NCBI RefSeq assembly: GCF_020283565.1
Contig: NC_060065.1
Span: forward strand, 50,146,409 to 50,210,408
Direction: 5' to 3'
Length of the DNA stretch: 64,000 nt
From: Trifolium pratense
Taxonomy: Eukaryota > Streptophyta > Magnoliopsida > Fabales > Fabaceae
The notes under the pieces are model-generated. The model was not told the origin of the DNA, ran no database searches, and worked only from the letters and a program-made list of their open reading frames with translations. Below are positions 24,374 through 37,119 of this stretch, one piece after another (position 1 is the first letter of the stretch; the number at the start of each line of letters is the position of its first letter). The position numbers and the translations under genes were made by a program.

Positions 24374-24548
24374 GGGTCATGCTAACCGGTGCCCCCGGGA
24401 CACTGGTTAAGGAAACCAAAAAAGGAAATTTTAAAATTGAAAATAACACTTTTTAGACTTTCGAGGCGTTGACTGCACAAACTTCAATATGATATTACTA
24501 TATTTGGTTCCTTAAACAATGTCCCGGGGACACTGTTTAGCATTTTCC
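24374..24548. mobile_element. MULE-type MITE, 175 bp, GTGCCC family
   Basis: Flanked by the perfect 9-bp TSD AATAAATAA (24365-24373, 24549-24557). Inverted ends of about 40 bp start GGGTCATGCTAAC, with a central CCCCCGGGACAC palindrome. Same family as 43132-43309 and 56899-57114. Confidence 0.88.
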
Positions 24549-24807
24549 AATAAATAATACTAATAAAGTGGCTTGATTACTCCAGTTTCTAGTCATAAGT
24601 AGTTTCTATTTCTTCTATATAGTTAGACGCGGGTGGATCAGGTACCCGTGGTTTAGAAAAAGCCACCCGAACCCGACCGCTAGTGTCCACTTGAACCTGT
24701 TTTTTTAGTCCGACAGACCCGTTTGACATATTGAACCCGACCCATTTCGGGGTTTTTACTTCGGTTTATGCGGATTGAACCGGTTTTCGGGTCCTTGTCC
24801 ACCCTTA

Positions 24808-26807
24808 GATATATGCATATCTCATTTTTCAAATTTGATTCATGAGTGGCCTACCATATCATCTTTTCAGGGCTCATTCCTAGGCACATGCATGGAGTAT
24901 TAAATAGTACTCTTGATTGATGTATGTCATTGTCATGGGTCTTCAATGACAATAGTGAACTGATTAAGTACTCCATATTTTTATTACTTATTGAATTACA
25001 AACTTTTTTTTTTGTATTCTGAATTACAAATTTTAGTAAACCAAAAAAACTTACAAACTTTAGTTTTTTTTTAACCAAAGTATTCCGAATAATTACAGAG
25101 ACTAATTTCGAATAATTACAGAGATTAATTTTTTAAAATAACTGAAATTCATTTAAGAAATTTACTTCTTCCGATAAATATTTTCTATATGCAATGATAA
25201 AAAAATCAAGGTCTAAAACAAATATTGATTGGTCACATTATAAGACTCTAATCTCTTCTGTCGGACTCAGCACATGTTAATAAATTGAAGAAAAAATTTA
25301 TTCAACCCAAGTGAAAATTAATTTTAGAAATGGTGATGCTATACAGACTTGAGTACTCTCTGAACCACAGGAGATATATAGTTGCCTATCATACGGCTCA
25401 CCAACTTCACTTGCCTCTATGGGAGACTCGCTTCGGGCAGGTTCGGATTACAATACACGGCTCTACGAAGGAAAGGGTTAGTGGGTTGGGAACATTTTCA
25501 ATATTATTCTTTTTCCGCGAAGAGAACTACAAGACGAAAAAGAAACCCATCTTTTCGACCGGGAAATGCGAGTCTGTTATGTCCACTTTCTTGATATTTA
25601 GATGCTGTTAATTTATTAAAAAAAAAAAAGTGTGCAAAATTAGTGACAAAGTAATACTTTAGCAAAAATTCATATCTCATTTCATATATATACTTGAAGG
25701 GATAAGAATAAAAAAACTTGAAGCATTATGTTGTTTATGGCAATGGCAAGGACGAGGTACTGCTCAATTACAAACTTGTAGGACGCTAGTGAAGTACCTT
25801 TTCCTTAAGTCCTTTCTTAGCTGGAGCTTCCGAAACACATGCATGCACGCGTGCATGCATATACACACACTAAATATAAAAAAAAGGTGCCCCTAAAATT
25901 TTGATGTTCTGTGCGGTCGCTCTTCTCGAACAGCCTCTGGAACTCTCCTGTTTTCCTTATTTATGAAATACTCCTAAATAGAAAAATGAAGAAGGTTTTG
26001 GTTTACGATTTCAAATTATTTGGTTGGTTCCTGTGTGTGTTTCATGCTTTGAATGTAGGGTCTGATAATTACGTGTGTTAGAAATGAGTTTAAGGTTATT
26101 ATCAGTAGAGTAGAGTAGATTAGTTGAGTAGCTATAACTGTGTAACTGCAGAAACCACCAAACTCAAACAAAGGAAGGATTAAGCTTTGTGAAGGCAAAA
26201 GTAAAGTTACCAGAAAATATGAATTAACAACTCTCCTAAACTGTTCAAACAATAACTTAGGCAAAAATGTAGTAAGAATGTGCATGCCAAACTAAATCAA
26301 ATTTATGATTTGGTTAAATTATTAAAACAATTTTTTTCAAAAACTGTTTTTTCTTTTTTTTTTGCAAAACCAGTTCAATCTGTTTCAAAACCGATTTATA
26401 ATACAAATCAACTATTTACTTAAACCGGTTCGAAAACCGCCTTTTCTGTCTAAAACTGATTTTTTCTAACTAAAGATAACTTGGTTCCAATACTTAGAAG
26501 TAAAATTTCTACTAGGAGCACCATTAGTATTAAAGAAGTGTGGAATTCATGGACAATGTTGGAACATTGTTCAACACACATTGACAACAACATTTTTTTT
26601 ATCAATCATTGACAACAACATCAATAGCAGCAAAATCCTTAACCAATGCAAGATTCTATAAACTAACAAACAAGATATCCATTACATATAGTTTAAAAAA
26701 AAAACTTATTAGTTTGTTAGACCTAACTGGTTTTTTTAGAACTGAACAACAAAAAACAAGTGTTACAATGTTGTGAAAACAAATAAAACTGAAAAAAATG
26801 GCATATT
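24808..26807. other. Intergenic region with an unassigned less AT-rich insert
   Basis: Mostly AT-rich and featureless. 25330-25611 stands out as more balanced in base composition and carries overlapping ORFs in two frames (93 and 70 codons) with no domain I recognise. It could be transferred organelle DNA or an old transposon piece. Some AACCGGTT-like phrases near 26370-26460 suggest a decayed MITE. Confidence 0.35.
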
Positions 26808-26889
26808 CGTCGCCTGAGAGATTCGAACTCTCGCGGGGAAACCCCATGTACTTAGCAGGCACACGCCTTAACCACTCGGCCAAAGCGAC
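26808..26889 (-). tRNA. tRNA-Ser (anticodon GCU)
   Basis: 82 nt on the minus strand. The 7-bp acceptor stem pairs GTCGCTT with AGGCGAC (one G-T pair) and the discriminator base is G. D-arm GGCCGAGTGGTTAAGGC, anticodon loop CTGCTAA (GCT), a long class II variable arm (GGGGTTTCCCC region) and T-arm GAGAGTTCGAATCTCTC are all present. No intron and no encoded CCA, as expected for a plant nuclear tRNA. Confidence 0.97.
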
Positions 26890-27330
26890 GATCATGTTTC
26901 TGGTATTCTATTATTAGATTATACTAATTTAGTATCTAGTAGTTTTAGATTTTGTTTTACAAAGCAAAATGATATTGATGCATAGATACATTGAAAATAA
27001 ATGTGGGAATTGATGGGGGTAAATAATCAATAATTTGGTAATTAGTTAAAGAATGGGAAACCTTTGTAAAAGGCTTGTGTGATTGACTATTTGTTTGGCT
27101 TTGTAAAACTTGATTGAAAAGAGAGTGTGTTTACATCTTTGCATACTCCCTCTAGTCTTGTATGTAAGCAAAATTTCAAAAAAGCACTCCCTTTAAGAAA
27201 GTAGGTAAAGGGTATTTAATGATTGAAAAAAAGTATTTAATTTCCAATTTTACCCTTCCTATGAAATGGTTAGACATCCCAACTATGCATTTAGGCCTAG
27301 TTAAGAGCATTTAGGCCTCAAGAAATGGTT
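26890..27330. other. Spacer between tRNA-Ser and the Copia element
   Basis: AT-rich. A Stowaway-like end (TACTCCCTCTAGTC) is at about 27146. The phrase AAATGGTTAGACATCCCAAC appears at about 27263 and again, split, on either side of the Copia insertion. Confidence 0.4.
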
Positions 27331-27335
27331 AGACA

Positions 27336-27532
27336 TATCAAGCATAATTAGTATTTAATTATTATCATTATTATTTTAGGATTTGTATAAAGTCTATAGA
27401 GTCAATCACCTTAATTGTTGGAGATATTTGTTCCTTAATTTACTCCAATTAGGTTACTATACTTGTGTATATATACACCTCTTGTAAACTCTCAAAAGTA
27501 ATGCAATATACAACTTTATTCATTCCTTTATA
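27336..27532 (+). repeat. Left LTR of the Copia element
   Basis: 197 bp, TATCAAGC...TTTATA, identical to 31722-31918. It includes a TATA-like TGTATATATACACC, the probable promoter. Confidence 0.95.
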
Positions 27533-27618
27533 TGGTATCAGTTGGTAACGTTCCAGCCCTACCCTGTTAAACCAGAAAACGCTGTTTTTTCTCCGTTTGC
27601 CGTAACACTTTGCCTCCC

Positions 27619-30600
27619 ATGGCTTCCGATGGCTCTCGCTCCATAGCTAACCCCTATGAACCCTCCAAACCCTTTGCGTGTATCACCCTCAGCGGTGTCA
27701 CCAAGCTTCTCCCTACCAATTACCTCAATTGAAAACTCCAGGTAGAAGCCTTCCTTGATGGTTTTGATCTACTCAAATACACTGATGGATCGTTCCCTGC
27801 GCCGACAGCAACGATCACCACCACCGCAACGCCTCCGGTAACATCACCAAACCCTGCTTTTCAAACATGGCGTCGCCAGGATCGCCTCATCTATGGTGCC
27901 ATCCTCACCACTCTTTCCGACGAGGTGGCCTCCTTGGTGTCCCAGACGAAGACCTCGCACGACCTCTGGGAGCTTCTCAAGAACACCTATGCCAAAGCCT
28001 CCCGCAGTCACCTTAAACAACTCAAGGAACGTCTTCGGATGGCCTCGAAAGGTACTCAATCCATCACGACCTACATGCACTCTCTGAAGCAAACTGCTGA
28101 TCTCCTCGCCTCTCTCGGATCTGCTGTCTCCGTCGAGGACATGACCGACCATGTCTTGCGCGGCCTTGATGACGGTTATCGAGCAGTCATTGATGGGGTC
28201 AACGCAAGGGACACTCCAATCACCTTTGATGATCTCCTCGAAAAGCTCCTCATCCAGGAACTCTCTCTTGCTGCTGCTCAACGCCAATCACCTGCTCCTG
28301 TTACTGCGCTGCACGCTCAGGCAAGGTCGACCAACAACAAGCCTCGACCAAGTCAGGCACCTGCACCGACCAACCAACGCCCAGGTGATCGCAAACCATT
28401 CCTTGGTCGATGTCAATGGTGCAACACCAAGGGACACGTCCTCGCTGACTGCCAACTCTTTCGGACCCAACACCCCAGCGTCCCCGCACCTCCTCGTTCT
28501 TCTCCGAGCACCACTGGCCAGGCCCAGGCCCACACCGCTACTGCTGGCACATCCTCGCCTGGTTTTCTGCTCGACAGTGGAGCAACACATCATGTGACCA
28601 ACGACCTTACAAATCTGGCACTTCACCATCCATACACTGGCCCCGACTCCCTCTTCATGGGGAATGGTTCAGGTTTAAACATCTCTCACTCTGGAACACT
28701 TTTAATTAATGATTTATCCTTGTCTAATGCTCTTTATGTTCCCTCCATGAAACAACAAATCATTTCTGTTTCTCAACTCACCAAACAAACTAACTCTGCC
28801 GTTGTTTTCTTACCAAACTCTTTTTATGTCATGGACTTGCAGACACGCCAAACAACCCATAAAGGCTCATGTGTGAATGGACTTTATCTGTTGCCCACGA
28901 CCTCACCTTCCGCCCACACCGTCCAAGTGGAATCCTCTGCTTCCTGGCATCACAAGCTTGGACACCCTTCAACTTCCATCTTTAAATTTATTCAACATCA
29001 TTTTTCTTTAGGTTCAAATAAATTTCCGCAATCAGATTGTAATTCATGCCAAATTAATAAAAGTCATAAACTTCCTTTTCATGAATCTACTCTTACATCT
29101 ACTTATCCATTAGAAATAATTTTTTCTGATGTATGGACTTCCCCTGTTTTATCTATTGATGGTCTTCGTTACTATTGTTTGTTTGTTGATCATTATACTC
29201 GCTATATATGGCTATATCCCATGAAACTAAAATCTGATGTGCAATCTATTTTTCCCAAATTTAAAACACTAGTTGAAAACTTCTACCAACACAAAATAAA
29301 AGTCCTATACACTGACAATGGTGGCGAATACATTGGTCTTCGTTCCTTTCTAAGTACTCATGGCATAAGTCACCACACCACTCCCCCTCATACACCCGAA
29401 CACAATGGCATCTCTGAACGGCGGAATCGGCACATTGCCGAAACCGGTCTCTCCCTCCTTCACCACGCTGGCCTTCCCCTCACCTACTGGCCTCACGCCA
29501 TGACCACTGCAGCCTACCTCATTAACCGTCTCCCTACCCCAATCCTCGGGCACCAATCACCTTACTCTAAACTCATCCGCATTAGTCCGGATTATCATAA
29601 ATTAAAATGTTTTGGATGTTTGTGTTTTCCCTGGATTAAACCTTATGCTAACCATAAACTTGCTCCAAAGTCTACTATGTGTGTTTTTGTAGGTTACTCA
29701 GCTGATCAACATGCATATCTATGCCTCGATCCTTCAACTGGACGGATTTACACCTCTCGCCATGTCAAGTTCGTCGAAACTGAATTCCCCTTCCGTTCCC
29801 TGGTGGCCCAACCGATCACGTCCACGACCTCACAGACTGGTCCACTCCAACTGCCCGTCTTGCCGACCATCGCTCCACCTACTGCGAGCACCAATCCCAC
29901 ATCCCCGGATACCTCACTTGTTGAGCCTCCCTCCCCGTCTGGCATTTCCTCCCCGACCACATCCCAATCCTCGTCCTCAAATACAACGAGCAATGAAACG
30001 ACCAGTAATGACCCCCCTTCCTCCTTACAGCCAACATTGCCCCCACAACCACAAACGACCTCTCCCCCCACAACGACCACTGAACCCCATGGCGGTGGGA
30101 TCATCACCCGGTCCAAAAACAACATCGTCAAACCCATCCACAAACTCAACCTCCATGTCCGTCCCTCATCCCCGATGGAACCTAGTACTATTACCCAAGC
30201 CCTTCGTGATCCGGACTGGCGTTCCGCCATATTGGCTGAATTTGATGCCCTACATCGCAACAACACCTGGGAACTCGTTGGTCGTTCCTCTGCTCAAAAT
30301 TTGGTTGGTTGTAAGTGGGTCTTTCGCATCAAGAGAAATCCAGATGGGTCCATTGATAGGTACAAGGCTCGATTGGTCGCTAAGGGTTTCCATCAACGCC
30401 CTGGTTGTGACTACACAGAAACATTTAGCCCCGTCGTCAAACCAGTGACAATTCGGATCATCCTCGCCCTGGCAGTTCGACAAGGATGGTCCGTCCGCCA
30501 GCTTGATGTTAACAATGCCTTTCTTCAAGGGACGCTCAACGAGGAGGTCTACATGGCTCAACCACCTGGCTTTGTTAACAAAAGCTTCCCTGATCATGTC

Positions 30601-31737
30601 TGTCGCCTAAAGAAGGCGCTCTACGGGTTAAAGCAAGCTCCTCGCGCTTGGTATATGGAACTTCGTGTATTCCTGCTCTCCATTGGCTTCGTCAATTCAA
30701 CCGCCGATGCTTCTTTGTTCATTCAGCGGACACCACGCGCGACACTATACTTGCTCGTCTATGTCGACGACATCATTGTTACGGGGAGCTCCTCGACAGA
30801 ATTGTCTCGTCTCATTGCTACACTTGCTGCCCGTTTCTCATTGAAAGATCTTGGCTATCTCAATTATTTCCTGGGTGTTGAAGTCATTCCTTCCGCTGCG
30901 GGCATGTTTCTTTCACAACGGAAATACATCACTGATCTCCTTCAAAAGTCGGGCATGACAGAAGCTAAACCAGCGTCCACTCCAATAACTGCTACTCCTC
31001 CGCTGCTCAAAAACTCTGGTGATCCCTTGCCCTCCCCGACTGAATACCGAGCACTAGTTGGAAGTCTCCAATACTTGAGTCTTACTCGACCAGACATTGC
31101 CTTCGCGACCAACAAACTTGCTCAGTTCATGCAGAACCCGAGCACCATGCACTGGTTGGCTCTCAAGCGCCTACTTCGCTATCTGGCCGGCTCTTGCGAC
31201 AAAGGCATTTTCATCTCCGCGACTGCTCCCCTGAACTTTCATGCGTACTCAGATGCGGACTGGGCGGGTGACAAAGATGATTACATCTCTACCACTGGTT
31301 ACCTGCTCTATCTTGGCGACACCCCCATCTCTTGGAGTTCCCGCAAGCAACGCTCGGTTGCTCGATCATCCACTGAAGCTGAATATAAAGCCTTGGCCGA
31401 CACGGCCAGTGAACTCCTTTGGGTACTCTCTTTGTTCACTGAACTTGGTCACACTCCTACAGCTGGTCCTGTCATCTACTGCGACAATCTTGGTGCTACA
31501 CATCTGAGTGCTAATCCTGTCTTCCACTCCAGAATGAAGCACATAGCCTTAGCTTATCACTTTGTCCGTGAAAACGTTCAACGTGGCCGTTTTCGTGTTT
31601 CCTTCGTCTCTACCAACGACCAGCTTGCTGACATTCTCACCAAGCCTCTGCTTCGCCCCCGGTTCGAGTTTCTACTATCCAAGTTGCATCTTTCTTCCAG
31701 GTCGCCCAACTTGCGGGGGGATATCAAGCATAATTAG
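27619..31737 (+). pseudogene. Copia gag-pol polyprotein with one in-frame TGA
   Basis: The frame opens at ATG 27619 and runs to 31737 (1372 codons), interrupted only by TGA at 27730-27732 (codon 38), where relatives usually have tryptophan. Beyond it the frame is open for over 1300 codons. Order of domains: gag (UBN2-type, about 27650-28300); zinc knuckle CQWCNTKGHVLADC (28411); aspartic protease DSGATHH (28572); GAG pre-integrase with HKLGHPS; integrase with SDVW, DNGGEY and HNGISERR; reverse transcriptase with KARLVAKGF, QLDVNNAFL and YVDD; RNase H with DADWAG, SSTEAEY and DNLGA. The int-before-RT order defines Copia. If the TGA is read as stop, gag is truncated and the element is non-autonomous. 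The last codons run into the right LTR. Confidence 0.93.
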
Positions 31738-31918
31738 TATTTAATTATTATCATTATTATTTTAGGATTTGTATAAAGTCTATAGAGTCAATCACCTTAA
31801 TTGTTGGAGATATTTGTTCCTTAATTTACTCCAATTAGGTTACTATACTTGTGTATATATACACCTCTTGTAAACTCTCAAAAGTAATGCAATATACAAC
31901 TTTATTCATTCCTTTATA
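31722..31918 (+). repeat. Right LTR of the Copia element
   Basis: Identical to the left LTR over all 197 bp; preceded by the purine tract TTGCGGGGGGA. Confidence 0.95.
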
Positions 31919-31923
31919 AGACA

Positions 31924-34900
31924 TCCCAACTATGCAGCAGAAGGAGGAAGATTCATGACTGACCCATCCGTGTTAACTTTTATCCATGGAAGTGAAGGGG
32001 TTTTCCAGATTACAAATGATATGGCTGGAGCATTACAGAACCTTGGTTTGAGTCGAAGACGCTCTAAAATCGAATGTTCTGTGATAGTAGTGAAACCATC
32101 CACCAAGGGTGCACTCTAAGCAATAGCGGTAAACACTTTCATCTTCCCAGCATGCAGAGAAATTCTGGCGTTATTAAATCTAATACCATTCCTTGCCATC
32201 CAAATACAATGGAAAACTGAGTGATGGTGGCCAAGGCAAGGTTATGGATATGCACACTCCAAGAATTTTTACAACTTTGGAACACTGTTAATATAGTGGT
32301 GCATTCAAAATGATGTTCAAATAAACCAATTCCATAATAGTGCTGCAAAAGAGCATGTAAGAAATAAATGAGCTGTGGTCTCAAAGCTCGCTAAACAAAG
32401 CACACAAGCCGACACCACCTTTCAACCTTGCCGCATAAGATTATCATCCGTCGGAAGCTTATCATGTATCGATCTCCAGACCACAAATGCAGAAGGAGGG
32501 ATAAACTGCTGCCATATCCAAGCTGCCCACGCCACCGTACTAAACTGAGGAAATAAGTGAGAATACGCTGACTTTGCGCTAAGAACACCGTCCTGTGATG
32601 CAGACCAGACCAGGTCTATCGGCCAATGGTTCTTTGGGCAGAATAACTTGATTAATTCGGGAACCTAATGTGTGATCAAGCGCCAAAATTCTTCTTGGGA
32701 TTTTCCATCTGCCATTCGTTATAAAAGATGAGACTCAACGTGTCCACAAGCGGGGAGCCTAACCAATTATCCATCCAAAACGAAACCGAATGGCCTGAAC
32801 CAATGAGCCATATCGTATTTGCTTTGACAGTAGGCACATGATCCTTTATACCATGCCAAATAGAGGACTTCATATATGTTTGAGCAGGATTGCCATGTTT
32901 CAAGTATTTAGCACGACATAACGTAGCCCATTGTTCATCGCTAGAAAGAAATTTCCAACTAAGTTGTAACAGAAGAGAGGAGTTAATGTTGGCCAATGGT
33001 CTTAAATCCAAATCCCCAGCTTCATAACTCGTACAAACCTTACTCCATGAAACCGTACAAAATTGTGTATACATTTTTCCAAAGTCTTCAATAAGCTACG
33101 TGGCCAGAGATAGACATGAAAAGAATATACTAGCATGCCATGAATTATGGATTTAACCAAATTGATGCAGGACAAACAACAAAAAATTCCAATTCATCGA
33201 ATCAAAAGCTTTTTTAATGTCGATCTTCAAGGCCAAGTTCCCACCATACCTCTTCTTTTGTAATACGTTAATAGCTTCTGAGGCAAATATCACACAATCA
33301 GAGATATGCCTATCTGGGATAAAGCCACGCTGTTGTGGAGAGATAATTTTCGAAGCGATAATTTTAAATTGGAAATTAGCCAATAGGATAGGTCGAAAAT
33401 TCTCAATAGATACAGCCCCTGGTGTCTTAGGGATTAGAATCAGAAGATTGGAATTGAGATTCGTAGGCAGCTTACCCGCCAAAAAGAAAGATTGTACCGA
33501 TAAGACAACATCAGCAGGCAATTATATTCCAAAAGTGTTGATAAAAATGACAGCCAAAACCGTCCGGACCAGGGGCTCCGTCACCATTCATGTTAAAAAC
33601 AGCATCTTTAATTTTGACACCGGTTGGCACCTCGGTTAGTCTATAGCATTATCTGCTATTGAGACCATATTTGGTATGCAATTTTGGACTAAATTATTCT
33701 GTGTGCAGCTGTTATTCTAGCAAAATATATTCTGGAAATAATGCAAGATATGTTGCTCAAGATCAGCGTCATTCATCAACGCTCCATTGTCATTGTTTAT
33801 CAAACGGATAGACTTGGTGGCAGCTTTAATCTTTGCCAAACGATGGAAGTATGATGTATTTCGATCACCATGTATGAAATGATGGACTCTGGCCTTTTCT
33901 TTCCAGAACTGATCTTGCCCCCAAAGTGCCTTAGTCAGAACTAACTGCGCGTTGTAGTCCAGACGCCGCAACTCATCTGTTATACCATTACTGTCAATTG
34001 CCTCCTGCAGCCGGATAATCTCATCAATAGCAAGCTGCACGTTTGTATCAACATTCCAAAACACTTGTTTGTCGCAAAGCAAGCTTTAACCTTTTAAATT
34101 TCTGCTGTAGACAATACATAGGAGCCCCATAAACGGGCTTGGACCATATGTCCCGAACAATTCTCTCACAGTCTTCGTGTGCATCCAAGCTTTGAAAAAT
34201 CGGAACGGTACAACGTGTTTCACAGTAGATACGTTTTGGCTAACCAAAAGGGGATGGTGGTACGAACAATGCTTAAGTAGAGCACAACAATGCACGGACT
34301 GCCAATGGGAGAGCCAAGCGTGGCTGCATATGGAACGATCCAACCTTAACGCCACAAATTCAGTACCAGCTTTGCCGTTCGCCCAAGTGTGATTCACTCC
34401 AAGAGTATTGAGATGAGACAAATGATTAGCGTTGGACCAAAGCAAAAAATCCTAGCATGAAGTCTTAGGAGGTAACCGCTTCCCTCGTTTCTCATGAGCT
34501 CCAAACACCGCATTAAAGTCTCCGAGAAAAATCCATGGTCCTCCATATTGTGCTTGTAACTGAGTTAAAGTATCCCACAACAGTCGACGAATTAGATATG
34601 ACGCGTTAGCATAAACAACCGCGATATAGACCTTGACAGTTTGGGACAAAGCTTCAAAAACAATGCATTGATCAGATGAAAAGATAGGTGTGAATGAGCT
34701 AGAGCCATTTCATAAACCCCAAAGATTGGGATCTTTATTCGGCCGAGAGTTAACACAAAACTTATCTACATGCAAACTGTGCCAATACCAATTCAGCCAA
34801 GAATATGATGTCAGGTTTATGAACTTGATAATAATACTTTAGAGTTTAGAGCAGTTCGGGTTTCTTGGTTGCCAAACCCTCTAACATTCCAAAATAGGAG

Positions 34901-35240
34901 CTTCATAAAGACATGTTAGATTTCCGGTACTACTAGCTAGTCGTTTGTTCGCCTTCTTTTTATGCTTAGAGACATATAGGGTGAATGGTTCTTCGCCTTC
35001 AGCGGTGTCCACCCTATGATTTTTAATGAACTGCAGGTCCCTTTGAACCGCCTCATCAAATTCAGTATCACTTACCACCTCAATGGTAGGTTGGGTTTCT
35101 GGCACCATACCAACGTTTTCTTTGTCTACTGCACTGTCATCAACTTGCTGCATGTCTGCATTCTCTGTATCTGCTAAACTCATGACTGGAGTGATTGCAT
35201 CAAATATCCGACGGGAAAGATCCATGTCCACAAGCACATG
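31924..35240 (-). pseudogene. Decayed L1-type LINE retrotransposon
   Basis: Minus-strand pieces appear in the proper L1 order. ORF1 tail with a LVDMDLSRR-type phrase lies at 34881-35237. Endonuclease follows from about 34890 (WNVRGFGNQETR-like start) and at 34452-34649 (WIFLGDFNAVFG). Reverse transcriptase is at 33153-33521, with ILIPKTPGA, NFRPILLANFQFKIIA, QRGFIPDRHI and LKIDIKKAFDS. The zinc-finger/C-terminal part with WKFLSS, WATLCRAKYL and VSFWMDNW is at 32676-33074. Many frameshifts and stops separate them and the FADD-type catalytic block is not in an open frame, so the copy is dead. The Copia element inserted at or near its 3' end. Confidence 0.88.
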
Positions 35241-35321
35241 TGTGTAGTGGCCTAGTTTTATAATTGTTTGATTTTAGTTTCTTCTCTCCGCTTATTTTTA
35301 GTTTTTTCATTTTTTTTCTTT

Positions 35322-35709
35322 GGTTAAATACAATTTTGGCCTAGTTTTATAATTGTTTGATTTTAGTTTCTTAAATTTTAGTAGTTCGATTTTAACCTTT
35401 AAATTTTACAATTGTTCAATTTTGGACCACAAATTTACTCTCTTTTACATTTGTTAGTCCTCCGTTGATTTTTTGACTAAAAATTGTTTATGTAACATTT
35501 TAAAGTTAAAAAAGAAAAAAAAATCAAAAGTTTTAAAAAATATTTTTAAAACTTTAAAATACTTACCACATAAAAATTATAGTAAAAAAAGTCAACGGGA
35601 GACTGACAGGTGTAAAATGGGGTAAATTTAGGGGTCAAAATCGAGCAATTAAAATTTAAGAGTCAAAATCAAACAATTGTGAAACTAATGGACAAAACTG
35701 CATTAAGCC
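35322..35709. mobile_element. Long-inverted-repeat MITE (probable MULE type)
   Basis: The left arm starting GGTTAAATACAATTTTGGCC and the complement of the right arm GGCTTAATGCAGTTTTGTCC match over about 90 bp, including TTGTTTGATTTTAG / TTGTTTGATTTTGA. Possible 9-bp T-rich TSD (8/9). Confidence 0.7.
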
Positions 35710-37119
35710 TTTTTTTTTTCTTCTACTCCCTCTATTCCTTAATACAAGAAAAGGTTGATCTTTTAGATTTATTGAAACATCGATGTATTTGATCTATTAT
35801 ATAGACTAGTAGATAGATCAATCTTTAAGAATTAGAAGATGTATTTTTTAACGGTAGAATTAGCCGGCATTTCGTCTTTGTGTGTTACCAATGTCTTAGC
35901 AATCCTAGATTAATGCATTTTGCAATGCAAACCACTTCTGACTCATTGTTTTTGCCATTGTTGGATCTAGTCATCTAGCCTCATCATCTCCCATTTGCAA
36001 GCTTCAAATTGGGTTTCCTTAAAGTTATTTCTTGGCACCAGATCCCAAACACTATATCCTTCCTTAAAACAACCTGCATTAGGACTCAGGAGGGCTTCAT
36101 GTCAGAGGTGAAGGAAGCACATTCATATAGAGAATGGGTATTCATCCTTGCATTAACATGGCTGAATCCTTGGGAGAACTCATATGCTGCTATTGCTACA
36201 ATGCTCTACATTCTACAAATAGTTATGCAGAAAATCTTTGGCATAATGTGGATCAAGATCCTCTCCATCTCCGAATAGAGAGGATCCCAGCTCGTATATG
36301 ATCTTCACAGTTTAGTCATTTTTCCATCCAGAAGTTTCAATTCACTTTGCAATCGCCCATGGGTACCAAGTTGAGATGAAAAGCAAACTAATTGCAGCAT
36401 CTAAGATGTCATTTAGCTTATACTGATCAATTTGTGGACTTCATAATCCTAGAGAATATTGATAAATGATAATGGTTAGATGGCATTTTTCAAAAATATC
36501 GCTAGATATAGAAAAACTATGAAATAAATACATCTAACATTAAACCAGTCCAATAAAATTAGAGTAAATCTTCAATTAAGAATTTCAAGTACAATTTTCT
36601 CTTGTTTAGTCTTTAAAGTATATGAAAGGCACTGAGGCAGAAATATGTGGTCCTAATTTTATAAATATCACAATCAGATAATTATTTTACCTAATGAAAA
36701 ATACAGTAATAATAGGTCGTTTTTACTTTTCTCTCTTATATATGATGGAAAATTATAAATTATTTTTCAAAAGCTCCTATATAGTTTTCACCATTGTTTG
36801 TATTTTGATTATTTCTTAAAGCTGATATAAATGAATAAAGAACCCAAAAATGAGATTATTTCTTTTCAGAAAGCTTTTCTGTAAAATGATCTGAAAGAAC
36901 ACAAATGCCGAGATGCTCGTCATCAGCAATTATTGTAAAAATACCCGATCAAAGGTACAAAAACAGGCATATTCCTAACACAACTAACATTCAGTTTCAA
37001 AATGAGGTTAGCGAAGATGCAAGAATCGCGGAATTCACACTCACATATATAACTAATATTCTCGTATATATTCTCCCAAGCAACACAAGGTTTTCAAACA
37101 ATACAAGTAACAAACAGAC
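35710..37119. other. AT-rich spacer downstream of the pseudokinase gene
   Basis: No supported gene. A Stowaway-like end (ACTCCCTCTATTCC) is at about 35725. An 89-codon ORF at 36009-36278 has no recognised motif. Confidence 0.4.

Larger units (their letters stand above)
23139..24807. mobile_element. hAT-like transposon carrying three nested MITEs
   Basis: The left end TAGGGGTGGATAATGGGTCGG and right end CGGGTCCTTGTCCACCCTTA are imperfect inverted repeats. Both subterminal regions are full of CCCGACCC/GGGTCGG motifs, typical of old hAT MITEs. Flanking 8-mers GACAAAGG and GATATATG match at only five of eight positions, so the TSD is decayed or the ends are slightly off. Three younger MITEs sit inside it. 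Confidence 0.6.
27331..31923 (+). mobile_element. Ty1/Copia LTR retrotransposon, near-intact and very recent
   Basis: LTRs at 27336-27532 and 31722-31918, each 197 bp and identical by eye, inside a perfect 5-bp TSD AGACA (27331-27335, 31919-31923). The LTRs begin TA and end TA rather than TG...CA. The primer site TGGTATCAGTTGG (27533) fits initiator tRNA-Met partly. A G-rich tract precedes the right LTR. One polyprotein frame fills the interior and is broken once. Confidence 0.95.

Noticed and set aside
26656..26895. 79-codon minus-strand ORF
   Set aside because: It reads through the tRNA-Ser gene; the N-terminal residues are just the translated tRNA.
27844..30597. Many antisense and alternate-frame ORFs over the Copia element
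   Set aside because: Shadows of the polyprotein frame, whose domain order is clear.
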